From NCBI RefSeq assembly GCF_039548895.1, contig NZ_JBCLVG010000001.1: a DNA stretch of 64,000 nt; one strand, given 5' to 3'. The notes under the pieces were generated by a model that was given only the letters and a program-made list of their open reading frames with translations, did not search any database and had not been told where the DNA came from. A program made the translations under genes and the position numbers. The DNA comes from Orlajensenia stereocauli (GTDB taxonomy: Bacteria; Actinomycetota; Actinomycetes; Actinomycetales; Microbacteriaceae). Shown piece by piece: positions 8,657 through 16,109 of this stretch. The stretch's first letter is position 1. Every line of letters starts with the position of its first letter.

Positions 8657-9412
8657 ATGGCCGACGAGGACACGACGACACCGCAGCCGATCCGTCGGCC
8701 GGGCTTCGTGTACGCACTCTGCAAGGCGCTGCTCTGGCCGATCGTCTGGCTCTACTTCCGTCCGCGGGTCAGCGGGCGCGCCAACGTGCCGCGCACGGGC
8801 CCGGTCATCTTCGCCAGCAACCACCTGTCGTTCATCGACAGCATCGCCATCCCGAGCGTCGCGCCGAGGCGCCTGCAGTTCCTGGCCAAGTCCACCTACT
8901 TCGAGGGCACCGGCATCGGCGGCGCGATCACGCGCTGGTGGTTCACCTCCATCGGTGTCGTGCCCGTCGAGCGCGGAGCCGGAGCCTCCGGGCAGGAATC
9001 CCTCGAGATCGGCACCAGCATCCTCGAGAGCGGCGGGGCTTTCGCGCTCTACCCGGAGGGCACACGCTCCCTGGACGGCAGGCTCTACAAGGGGCGCACC
9101 GGTGTCGCGTTCCTCGCCCTCACGACAGGGGCGACCGTCGTTCCCGTCGGCCTGCTCGGCACCGACAAGATCCAGCCCGTGGGGACGAAGTTCCCGCGTC
9201 CGCATCGCTTCACCGTGGCATTCGGCGAACCGCTCGACCTGAGCGTGCACGGCAATCCCGATTCCGGACGGGCCCGGCGGCACGCGACCGATGAGATCAT
9301 GGCGGCCATCCATTCCCTGAGCGGCCAGGAACTGGCGAACGCCTACAACGAGTCGCCGCAGCACGGCGTCGCGAAGCTCGTCGACCGCGTGCTCCCCCGC
9401 GAGCGTCGCTGA
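8657..9412 (+). CDS. 1-acyl-sn-glycerol-3-phosphate acyltransferase (PlsC family)
   Basis: Membrane-associated enzyme predicted to move an acyl chain to lysophosphatidic acid in phospholipid synthesis. The 251-residue protein has the His-x4-Asp catalytic motif (NHLSFID, about residue 56), the glycerol-phosphate binding motif YPEGTRS (about residue 134) and the TGATVVPVG motif further on. The ATG at 8657 is chosen because it directly precedes the hydrophobic N-terminal segment typical of the family and lies 6 bases after a -10 hexamer. The reading frame is open far upstream but is antisense to dxr there. Lysophospholipid specificity is inferred from family. Confidence 0.88.
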   Translation: MADEDTTTPQPIRRPGFVYALCKALLWPIVWLYFRPRVSGRANVPRTGPVIFASNHLSFIDSIAIPSVAPRRLQFLAKSTYFEGTGIGGAITRWWFTSIGVVPVERGAGASGQESLEIGTSILESGGAFALYPEGTRSLDGRLYKGRTGVAFLALTTGATVVPVGLLGTDKIQPVGTKFPRPHRFTVAFGEPLDLSVHGNPDSGRARRHATDEIMAAIHSLSGQELANAYNESPQHGVAKLVDRVLPRERR

Positions 9413-9434
9413 GGCATCCGTCAGCCGTCGCCGT

Positions 9435-9440
9435 TAGGGT
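9435..9440 (+). promoter_or_regulatory. -10 element for the secreted-protein gene, leaderless
   Basis: TAGGGT followed by 6 bases and the GTG at 9447, without a ribosome binding site. Confidence 0.4.
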
Positions 9441-9446
9441 CGAACG

Positions 9447-10451
9447 GTGACCAGCCCGACCCGCCCCCTCCTGCGCCGAATCTGCGCGACCGTGGCCGCA
9501 GTCGTCCTGGCGGGCGTCGTCATCACGGGCTCTCCGGCTCCCGATGCCATCGGCGGCGGGTTCACCGCCGATGGCGCCGTGGCCGGGATCGGGGCGTCGA
9601 CGCTTGCAGCGGTGCAGTCGCATCCGTTCTACGCCGCGGCCGTCGGTGCCGAGCAGACCGATGGAGACGACTTCGATCCCGGGCTGATCATCAGCGACTA
9701 CAACTTCTTCAACAGCGCCGCCATGACCGAGCGACAGGTGCAGGACTTCCTCGACTCCGCACCGTGCAAGCCGCGCGACGAGTCGCCGTGCCTGCGCGAT
9801 TTCAGCCAGGACACCACCTTCCAGGCCGCTGTCGAGCGCGGCCACTGCGACGCCTACCTGCCCGGGAAGGACGAGACGGCTGCACGCATCATCACGAAGG
9901 TGGCGGCAGCCTGCGGCGTCAGCCCGCGTGTGCTGCTCGTGCTCCTGCAGAAGGAGCAGTCGCTGGTCACCCGGCCGAACGCCTCGGGGTACCTCCGGGC
10001 GACGGGGTACGGATGCCCCGACACTGCCGACTGCGACCAGAAGTACTTCGGCTTCTTCAACCAGGTCTACAACGCCGCCTGGCAGTTCAGGCAGTACACG
10101 CAGCATCCCGATCGCGCCTACAGGATCGGGGCCGTGCCGGTCGGATTCAACCCCGATGCCGCCTGCGGATCGACCGTGGTGAAGGTCGCCAACCAGGCGA
10201 CGGCGAACCTCTACAACTACACGCCGTACCAGCCCAACGACGCCGCCCTGGCGGACCTCAAGGGCGAGGGCGACGACTGCTCGACCCACGGGAACCTGAA
10301 CTTCTGGCTCCTGTACTCGAAGTGGTTCGGAGCTCCAGACACCGAGCCGTATCCGACGATCTTCGGGCCGTGCGCGAACCTCGTCGGCGGGCAGCCCTGC
10401 GCTGCCCCGCGCTGGGTGCTCGACGACGTGGCCGTGGTCGACGCCCGCTGA
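9447..10451 (+). CDS. Secreted cysteine-rich protein, possible lysozyme-like cell-wall hydrolase
   Basis: A 334-residue protein with an N-terminal signal sequence: Arg-rich start, hydrophobic core at about residues 12-28, Ala-rich cleavage zone. The mature part has a conserved-looking N-terminal block (LIISDYNFFNS) and then a helical block, VLLVLLQKEQSLV, in which the Glu near residue 170 resembles the catalytic Glu of lytic transglycosylase/lysozyme folds. A run FGFFNQVYNAAWQFRQY follows. About a dozen cysteines suggest disulfides outside the cell. Related actinobacterial proteins are usually annotated hypothetical or hemagglutinin-like. Muralytic activity is an inference from the fold-like motif. 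Confidence 0.7.
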   Translation: MTSPTRPLLRRICATVAAVVLAGVVITGSPAPDAIGGGFTADGAVAGIGASTLAAVQSHPFYAAAVGAEQTDGDDFDPGLIISDYNFFNSAAMTERQVQDFLDSAPCKPRDESPCLRDFSQDTTFQAAVERGHCDAYLPGKDETAARIITKVAAACGVSPRVLLVLLQKEQSLVTRPNASGYLRATGYGCPDTADCDQKYFGFFNQVYNAAWQFRQYTQHPDRAYRIGAVPVGFNPDAACGSTVVKVANQATANLYNYTPYQPNDAALADLKGEGDDCSTHGNLNFWLLYSKWFGAPDTEPYPTIFGPCANLVGGQPCAAPRWVLDDVAVVDAR

Positions 10452-10474
10452 GCGTTACTCGCAGGCTGCTCGCA

Positions 10475-10547
10475 GAGGCCCGAACGAAGTTCGCGGTCGA
10501 AGCGTCGCTCAGAAGTGCGCTTCGACCGCGGGCTGCGCCCGGGCCTC
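10475..10547. terminator. Large two-tier palindrome between convergent genes
   Basis: The inner stem is a perfect 13-bp inverted repeat, CGCGGTCGAAGCG (10492-10504) and CGCTTCGACCGCG (10518-10530). It is nested in a perfect outer 8-bp pair, GAGGCCCG (10475-10482) and CGGGCCTC (10540-10547), with 9-base internal loops on both sides. It lies between the secreted-protein gene and the opposing CGNR gene, whose stop overlaps its edge. The flank CCTCAGCGAGCGGCGC (10544-10559) recurs exactly at 45948-45963, so this is probably a dispersed palindromic repeat used as a bidirectional terminator. Confidence 0.7.
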
Positions 10548-11040
10548 AGCGAGCGGCGCGCTCCCGGTAGGTGCGCACCTTGGCCCGGTTGCCGCACACT
10601 CCCATGTCGCACCAGGTGCGCGAACCGTTGCGGGACCTGTCGTAGAACGCCCAGGCGCAGTCGTGCGCATAGCAGAGCTTCACGCGCCGCAACCGTCCCT
10701 CGATGCCGAGAGTGAGCGCGCTGGCCAGCACGGCTTCAGCCACCGTCGACGGAGTGAGCGTCACCGATCGCGCCGTGATGGCGACGCGCACCGGCAGGTC
10801 GGGGAGCTCGGCCTCCTCCCCGCTCGCAAGCGCGCGCAGGGCGTTCCGAACGGCCAGCACCTGATCGAGCCCGCCGGGAACGAACCCGTGATTCGTGGCC
10901 CACGCCGCCAGCTCGCCCTCCGACGCGAGGGTGTCGGTCAGCTCCTCCACGTCGAGGGTGTTGAGGAAGTCCACGAGGAGGTCCTCGTGCGCCGTCGCGC
11001 CGGAACCGTCACTCGTCAGCACATTCCCGCCATCCGTCAT
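10546..11040 (-). CDS. CGNR zinc-finger regulator with ABATE domain
   Basis: A 164-residue putative stress-responsive transcription factor. The C-terminal 45 residues form the CGNR zinc finger: CYAHDCAWAFYD, then WCDMGVCGNR, with four Cys ligands. The N-terminal part (LLVDFLNTLD) fits the ABATE domain usual for this family, thought to sense a ligand or stress. The ATG follows TACAGT on the minus strand by exactly 6 bases (leaderless). A duplicated inverted repeat overlaps this -10, so the protein probably represses itself. The 3' end runs into a large palindromic repeat. The regulon is unknown, but the divergent small gene and OsmC gene are candidates. Confidence 0.85.
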   Translation of the reverse strand: MTDGGNVLTSDGSGATAHEDLLVDFLNTLDVEELTDTLASEGELAAWATNHGFVPGGLDQVLAVRNALRALASGEEAELPDLPVRVAITARSVTLTPSTVAEAVLASALTLGIEGRLRRVKLCYAHDCAWAFYDRSRNGSRTWCDMGVCGNRAKVRTYRERAAR

Positions 11041-11041
11041 C

Positions 11042-11105
11042 TAACCACTGTACATCGAATAGTGGTTACGATAGCGTGTAACTACCAATCAGGAATAGCT
11101 GGTTA
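11042..11105. promoter_or_regulatory. Duplicated palindromic operator in the CGNR gene promoter
   Basis: Two inverted repeats of identical geometry: TAACCA-N15-TGGTTA at 11042-11068 (8-bp perfect arms TAACCACT and AGTGGTTA) and TAACTA-N15-TGGTTA at 11079-11105, their starts 37 bases apart. The first overlaps the predicted minus-strand -10 (11047-11052) and the leader of the CGNR gene. The second lies between it and the plus-strand small gene. This is likely the binding site of the CGNR protein. The arms are seen in the sequence, the ligand is inferred. Confidence 0.65.
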
Positions 11106-11153
11106 TCAGAACCGGCCCACCACCGGGCCGGACACAGCAACGGAGCGCTGATC

Positions 11154-11414
11154 ATGAATCCCCTCATCCTCTGGGCCACCCGCGACGTGCGAGTGCTCGA
11201 TCACAGCAGCGACGACGAGAGCCTGCGTCACCAGCAGGTGCACGAGGCGGCCGAGCTCGAGCCCCTCGAGCGAGACGGCCGGTGGGCAGCCGCCATCCAT
11301 CGTTGGGCGATGCAGGATGAGGCTGCAGCGCTCGCCGACCAGGCCGATGCCGCTCACGAGATCACCCGGGCGCGGCACACCTCTCAGCTGCGGGCGCGCG
11401 TCTCGGGTTCGTGA
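11154..11414 (+). CDS. Small hypothetical protein
   Basis: An 86-residue protein I do not recognise. It is acidic and Ala-rich, probably mostly helical and soluble, with no signal peptide or membrane segment. Support for it being real: a Shine-Dalgarno-like CGGAG 8 bases before the ATG, strong preference for G or C at third codon positions throughout, and a position directly divergent from the CGNR regulator and its operator. Its last 31 bases overlap the 3' end of the convergent OsmC gene. It may be a target of the CGNR regulator. Confidence 0.55.
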   Translation: MNPLILWATRDVRVLDHSSDDESLRHQQVHEAAELEPLERDGRWAAAIHRWAMQDEAAALADQADAAHEITRARHTSQLRARVSGS

Positions 11415-11857
11415 GCCACCGGGAAGTTGACCGACGCCGCGATGAAGCACTTCACCGACGCCTCGTGATGCAGGCTCGAGGCGAGCTCGATCATCGAGGC
11501 GTCGGCGACCTCCACCCGTGGGCGCAGCGTGACGCCCGTGACGTGACCGCCGCCGTCGTGCGTCTGGCGCATCGTGCCGACGGCGGCATCCGAGTAGCCC
11601 GTCACGACGACGCCGTGGGTGACGGCGACGTGCAGGTACGACAGCATGTGGCACTGGGCGAGAGCGGCGACCAGCATCTCCTCGGGGTTCCACCGGGCAG
11701 GGTCACCGCGGAAGGCCGGGTCGGCTGAACCGTCGATGGCCGGCTTGCCGGATGCCGTCACGAGATGCTCCCGCCCGTACTCCCTGTACCCGCTCGTGCC
11801 GGTCCCCCGGTCGCCCTGCCAGTCGACTGCGACGGCGTAGTGGTGGTCGAAATCCAT
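11384..11857 (-). CDS. OsmC family protein (organic hydroperoxide-type peroxiredoxin)
   Basis: A 157-residue cytoplasmic OsmC/Ohr-superfamily protein expected to reduce organic peroxides. Both redox Cys are in family context: AQCHMLSYL (about residue 69) and VKCFIAASVNFPV (about residue 137). The Arg and Glu of the active site are plausible in the RWNPEEMLVAAL block. The ATG at 11857 follows GGAG by 8 bases. It is divergent from gabT, with 63 bases between them. Substrate type within the family (Ohr or OsmC or YhfA-like) is not decided; the sequence fits the general OsmC branch. Confidence 0.9.
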   Translation of the reverse strand: MDFDHHYAVAVDWQGDRGTGTSGYREYGREHLVTASGKPAIDGSADPAFRGDPARWNPEEMLVAALAQCHMLSYLHVAVTHGVVVTGYSDAAVGTMRQTHDGGGHVTGVTLRPRVEVADASMIELASSLHHEASVKCFIAASVNFPVAHEPETRARS

Positions 11858-11920
11858 GGCGTGAGCTCCGTTCTGCGTGCCTGCTGGCTGTCTCCTCGTC
11901 GAGGATAAGCTGGACGCACC

Positions 11921-13282
11921 ATGACTTTCACCTCTCTCGACGCCCCCGTCACCTCAGTTCCTCAGGAGCGCAGCATCGTCACCGCCGTTCCCGGCCCGAA
12001 GTCCCGGGAACTGCATGAACGACGTCTGGCCGTGGTGTCCTCCGGGGTCTCCTCCACCCTCCCCGTGTACATCGAGAGAGCCAACGGCGCCATCCTCGTC
12101 GACGTCGACGGCAACAGGTTCATCGACTTCGGCGCCGGCATCGGCGTCACCACCGTCGGCCACACCGAGGCGAGCGTCGTCGCGGCTGCAGCCGGCCAGC
12201 TGCAGGACGTCATCCACACCCTCTTCACCATCACGCCCTACGAGCAGTACGTGCGCGTCGCCGAACTGCTCGCCGAGCACACACCGGGCGACTGGGCGAA
12301 GAAGAGCGTGCTGGTCAACTCGGGGGCGGAGGCCGTCGAGAACGGCGTCAAGATCGCCCGCAAGCACACCGGTCGCCGGGCCGTCGCCGTGCTCGACCAC
12401 GCGTACCACGGCCGCACCAACCTGACGATGGCGATGAACTACAAGGCCATGCCCTACGCGACGGGGTTCGGACCCCTCGCCGGCGACGTCTACCACGCTC
12501 CGAGCTCCTACCCCTATCACGACGGCCTCAGCGGCACCGACGCCGCGGCTCGCACCACGAGCTGGCTCGAGAAGGTCGTCGGGGCGAGCGACCTGGCGTG
12601 CCTCGTCGTCGAGCCCATCCAGGGCGAGGGCGGCTTCATGGTCCCGGCCGAGGGCTACCTGCCCGCGCTGCAGGAGTGGTGCACGGCCAACGGCGTCGTG
12701 CTCATCGCCGACGAGATCCAGTCGGGCATGGCCCGCACCGGCCGCTACTACGCCAGCGAGCACTTCGGCCTCGAGCCCGACCTGGTGCTCACCGCCAAGG
12801 GCATCGCCGGCGGCCTGCCGTTGGCTGCCGTCACAGGCCGCGCCGAGATCATGGACTCCGCCCAGCCCGGCGGACTCGGCGGCACGTTCGGCGGCAACCC
12901 CGTGGCCTGCGCCGCGGCCGTCGCCGTGTTCGAGGCCATCGAGAACAACGGACTGCTCGCCGAGGGCGAGCGCATCGAGAAGACCCTCACGGCCGGGCTC
13001 GAGAAGCTGGCCGCGACCTACGACATCATCGGCGAGATCCGCGGCCGCGGAGCCATGATCGCGATCGAACTCGTGCAGCCGGGCACCGGATCCACGACCA
13101 AGGAGCCGAACGCCGCCGCCGTCAGCGAGATCACCACCTGGGCCGCTCAGCAGGGCGTGCTGTTCCTGAGCGCCGGCACCTATGGCAACGTGCTCCGCTT
13201 CCTCCCCAGTCTGGCCGTCACCGACGAGCTCATCGCCGACGGCCTGTCGGTGCTCGACGCCGCCCTCGCACGGCTGTCCTGA
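11921..13282 (+). CDS. gabT: 4-aminobutyrate transaminase
   Basis: Class III PLP aminotransferase, 453 residues, moving the amino group of GABA to 2-oxoglutarate to give succinate semialdehyde and glutamate. The N-terminus PGPKSRELHERR, the cofactor block NSGAEAVENGVKIAR, the LIADEIQSGM motif and the PLP-lysine region LTAKGIAGGLPL are typical of actinobacterial GabT. The start ATG lies 9 bases after TAAGCT, so the leader is at most a few bases. The asparaginase-like gene follows 2 bases after its stop, so the two are co-transcribed. With the adjacent polyamine importer it points to putrescine/GABA catabolism. No gabD is seen in the window. Confidence 0.92.
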   Translation: MTFTSLDAPVTSVPQERSIVTAVPGPKSRELHERRLAVVSSGVSSTLPVYIERANGAILVDVDGNRFIDFGAGIGVTTVGHTEASVVAAAAGQLQDVIHTLFTITPYEQYVRVAELLAEHTPGDWAKKSVLVNSGAEAVENGVKIARKHTGRRAVAVLDHAYHGRTNLTMAMNYKAMPYATGFGPLAGDVYHAPSSYPYHDGLSGTDAAARTTSWLEKVVGASDLACLVVEPIQGEGGFMVPAEGYLPALQEWCTANGVVLIADEIQSGMARTGRYYASEHFGLEPDLVLTAKGIAGGLPLAAVTGRAEIMDSAQPGGLGGTFGGNPVACAAAVAVFEAIENNGLLAEGERIEKTLTAGLEKLAATYDIIGEIRGRGAMIAIELVQPGTGSTTKEPNAAAVSEITTWAAQQGVLFLSAGTYGNVLRFLPSLAVTDELIADGLSVLDAALARLS

Positions 13283-13284
13283 TC

Positions 13285-14274
13285 GTGACGGAGACATTCC
13301 AGGTCGAGGACTCGGTCGAGGTTGCCGTGGTCGAGCGCAGCGGTTTCATCGAGTCCCGTCACGCCGGTTCAGCCGTCGTGATCTCCGCCGCCGGTGACAT
13401 CGTGCGCACTGTGGGCGACATCGCGTCGCCGGTGTTCCCGCGATCGGCGCTCAAGCCGTTCCAGGCCGTCGCCGTCATGTCGAGCGGCGTCACCCTGCGG
13501 GGCACGGATGCCGCGATCGCCACGGCCAGCCATTCCGGCACAGCGCGGCACGTCGACCTCGTGCGCGGGGTCCTCGCGCGCGCCGGCGTGCCCGAGTCGG
13601 CTCTCGCCTGCCCCGACGCCTACCCGCAGGACACGGCAGCCCGCGACGCCGTGGTGCGCGCCAACGGCCCGAAGTCGCCGCTGTACATGAACTGCTCCGG
13701 CAAGCACGCCGCCATGCTCGCGGCCTGCGCCGCCAACGGCTGGCCGCTCAAGGGCTACCTCGACATGGAGCATCCACTGCAGAGGCGCATCCTCGACATC
13801 GTCGAGCGCTTCACGGGCGAACGGCCGGCCGCCACCGGGATCGACGGATGCGGAGCTCCCGTGCACGCGATCTCGCTCACCGCACTCGCCCGCGGCATCC
13901 AGCGCGTCACGACGTCGACCCCGTCGTCGCCCTTCGCGATCTACCGCGAGGCCGGAGCTCTCACCGAGGCCGTGCGGGAGCATCCGTGGGTCATCGCCGG
14001 ACCCGGGCTCGGAGACTCCATCACGATCGAGCGTCTGGGCGTCTTCTCCAAGTACGGAGCGGAGGGCAGCATCGTGATGACGGCCCCCGACGGGACGACA
14101 GTGGCCGCCAAGGTTCTCGACGGGAACATCCGTGTCGTGCACGCCGTCGCTCTGCGCCTGCTGGTGCAGGCCGGTGCCCTCGACGCCGAGGCCGTCGCGC
14201 CCGTGCTCGAGGAGCTCGACCTCTGGGTGACCGGCGGAGCCGGCCGCGTCGGGCGCATCCGCGCGACGGTGTAG
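13285..14274 (+). CDS. Asparaginase (L-asparaginase II / Rhizobium type) family amidohydrolase
   Basis: A 329-residue protein of the family typified by Rhizobium etli thermolabile asparaginase, which hydrolyses L-Asn to Asp and ammonia. Seen: FPRSALKPFQA near the N-terminus with the conserved Ser-Lys pair, the YMNCSGKHAAML block with the Cys/Lys/His characteristic of the family, and GIDGCGAPVHAISL. The GTG start lies 2 bases after the gabT stop with no clear ribosome binding site, suggesting translational coupling. In this polyamine context the true substrate could be another amide such as a gamma-glutamyl compound. That is speculation. Confidence 0.85.
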   Translation: MTETFQVEDSVEVAVVERSGFIESRHAGSAVVISAAGDIVRTVGDIASPVFPRSALKPFQAVAVMSSGVTLRGTDAAIATASHSGTARHVDLVRGVLARAGVPESALACPDAYPQDTAARDAVVRANGPKSPLYMNCSGKHAAMLAACAANGWPLKGYLDMEHPLQRRILDIVERFTGERPAATGIDGCGAPVHAISLTALARGIQRVTTSTPSSPFAIYREAGALTEAVREHPWVIAGPGLGDSITIERLGVFSKYGAEGSIVMTAPDGTTVAAKVLDGNIRVVHAVALRLLVQAGALDAEAVAPVLEELDLWVTGGAGRVGRIRATV

Positions 14275-14280
14275 TCCCCT

Positions 14281-15189
14281 CTACCCCTTCGCCAGCTTCC
14301 GCCGCCTGGCCGCCTGCGAGATCTGGGCGGCGAGCACGAGCGCGATCGCGAACAGGAACACTGCCGACGCGATCACGTTCGCCTCGGCCGGGATGCCGCG
14401 CGACGCGGAGATGTAGATGTACTTCGGGAACGTCATAACCGAACCCGAGTTGAAGTTCGTGATGATGAAGTCGTCGAAGCTGAGAGCGAACGAGAGCAGC
14501 GCAGCCGCGATGATGCCGGGCAGCAGGAGGGGGAACGTGACCCTCATGAACACCTGCGACGGCGAGCCGTAGAGGTCGCGGCCGGCCTCCTCGAGCGCCG
14601 GGTCCAGGCTCGCCACGCGCGCCTTCACCGTCACCACGACGAAGCTGATGCAGAACATCGTGTGGGCGATGATGATCGTGAGCATGTCCTTCGGGACACC
14701 GAGCGCCAGGAACTGCGCGGCGAGACCGGCGCCGAGCACGACCTCGGGGGTCGCCATCGGCAGGAACAGCAGCAGGCTGATCCCCGAGCGCGCCCGGAAC
14801 CTGTACCGCACGATGGCGATGGCGATCATCGTTCCGAGGATCGTCGCCACGATCGTCGCCACGACGCCGATGATGATGCTGTTGCCGAAGGCCTCGCAGA
14901 CGGCGCCGTTCTGCACGGCGCAGACGTTGAGCCACTTGTCGAAGGTGAATCCACGCCAGGAGATGTTCGACTTCAGTGAGTCGTTGAAGCTGAAGATGAA
15001 CGTGTAGGCGATGGGGATGAGCAGGAAGATGAAGGCCAGGATCACGTAGGCGGGCAGGATCCAGCCCGTGGCCGTCGGCCAGCGGCGCTGCGAACGCAGC
15101 CGACCATCACGGGGAGGCCTAGCCTCCTCGTCGGTCTGCGTCTCGAAGAGCCCCGCGACGACTGCACCGGCCTGTCCTTCTCCACTCAC
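14281..15189 (-). CDS. ABC transporter permease, PotC-like (polyamine type)
   Basis: A 302-residue inner-membrane permease with six predicted helices and a 45-residue polar N-terminal extension. The EAA coupling motif reads EEAGRDLYGSPSQVF and is followed by PLLLPGI. It is the last gene of the substrate-binding protein, ATPase, permease, permease operon, and its GTG start overlaps the stop of the upstream permease by 4 bases. It probably pairs with that permease as the PotBC-like heterodimer for spermidine/putrescine uptake. Substrate is inferred from family and from nearby catabolic genes. Confidence 0.88.
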   Translation of the reverse strand: MSGEGQAGAVVAGLFETQTDEEARPPRDGRLRSQRRWPTATGWILPAYVILAFIFLLIPIAYTFIFSFNDSLKSNISWRGFTFDKWLNVCAVQNGAVCEAFGNSIIIGVVATIVATILGTMIAIAIVRYRFRARSGISLLLFLPMATPEVVLGAGLAAQFLALGVPKDMLTIIIAHTMFCISFVVVTVKARVASLDPALEEAGRDLYGSPSQVFMRVTFPLLLPGIIAAALLSFALSFDDFIITNFNSGSVMTFPKYIYISASRGIPAEANVIASAVFLFAIALVLAAQISQAARRRKLAKG

Positions 15190-16100
15190 AGCAGGTCCTC
15201 CGTTCCGCTTCGCTTCACGTAGACGCCGACCATCACGAGGATGACGGTCATCAGGATGATCGACAACGCCGCAGCCGCCGGATAGTTCTGCAACACCAGG
15301 AAGTTCGCCTCGATGACGTTTCCGATCATCTGCGTGTCCGCCCCGCCGAGGAAGTCGCGGCTCGCATTGATGTAGTCGCCGGCGGCCGGGATGAAGGTCA
15401 GCAGGGTTCCCGCGACGATGCCGGGCATCGAGAGCGGGATGGTCACCTTGCGGAACACCTGGAACGGGCTGGCGTAGAGGTCGCTGCCGGCCTCGAGGTA
15501 GCGGGTGTCGAGCCGCTCGAGCGTCGTGAACAGCGGCAGCGTCATGAACGGGATGAAGTTGTACGTCAGGCCGAAGATGACTGCGGCCGGCGTGCCGGTG
15601 AAGTGCGCATCCGGAGCCATCAGCGACAGCGCCTTGAGGCCGGTGATCACGAACGACTCATCGGAGAGCAACTGCTTCCAGGCCAGTGTGCGCAGCAGGA
15701 AGCTGATGAAGAACGGGGCGATGACGAGCACGAGCATGAGGCTCTGCAGCAGCGGCCAGCGTCTGGCCTTCACCCCGATGAAATAGGCCAGCGGATAGCT
15801 GAACGCGAGCGCGAAGATCGTGGCAGCGAGGGCGTAGCCGAACGAGCGCAGGATGTGCGGCAGGTAGGCCTCGACCACCTGCACGTAGTTCTGCCAGTTG
15901 AACGCGTAGTCGTACTGGCCGATGTCGCCGAACTCGCGCGGCGCCTGCAGCGACGTGAGAACCAGCGACACGAGGGGCGTCAGGAAGAAAAGAACCAAAT
16001 ACAGGATGCCGGGGAGCAGCAGGAACAGCGCGATGCGACTCTTCTTGCGCGGCGCTGGCTCGGCGGCGACCGAGGTACTCGAGAAGGCGGCGAAGGCCAC
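15186..16100 (-). CDS. ABC transporter permease, PotB-like (polyamine type)
   Basis: A 304-residue permease with six predicted membrane helices after a basic N-terminus. The EAA loop LEAGSDLYASPFQVFRKVT followed by PLSMPGI contacts the ATPase. It overlaps the downstream permease by 4 bases and lies 9 bases after the ATPase gene. Permeases of this arrangement import polyamines, and less often iron or other compounds. The neighbouring binding protein supports polyamine. Confidence 0.88.
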   Translation of the reverse strand: MAFAAFSSTSVAAEPAPRKKSRIALFLLLPGILYLVLFFLTPLVSLVLTSLQAPREFGDIGQYDYAFNWQNYVQVVEAYLPHILRSFGYALAATIFALAFSYPLAYFIGVKARRWPLLQSLMLVLVIAPFFISFLLRTLAWKQLLSDESFVITGLKALSLMAPDAHFTGTPAAVIFGLTYNFIPFMTLPLFTTLERLDTRYLEAGSDLYASPFQVFRKVTIPLSMPGIVAGTLLTFIPAAGDYINASRDFLGGADTQMIGNVIEANFLVLQNYPAAAALSIILMTVILVMVGVYVKRSGTEDLL

Positions 16101-16109
16101 GGTCGCTCC

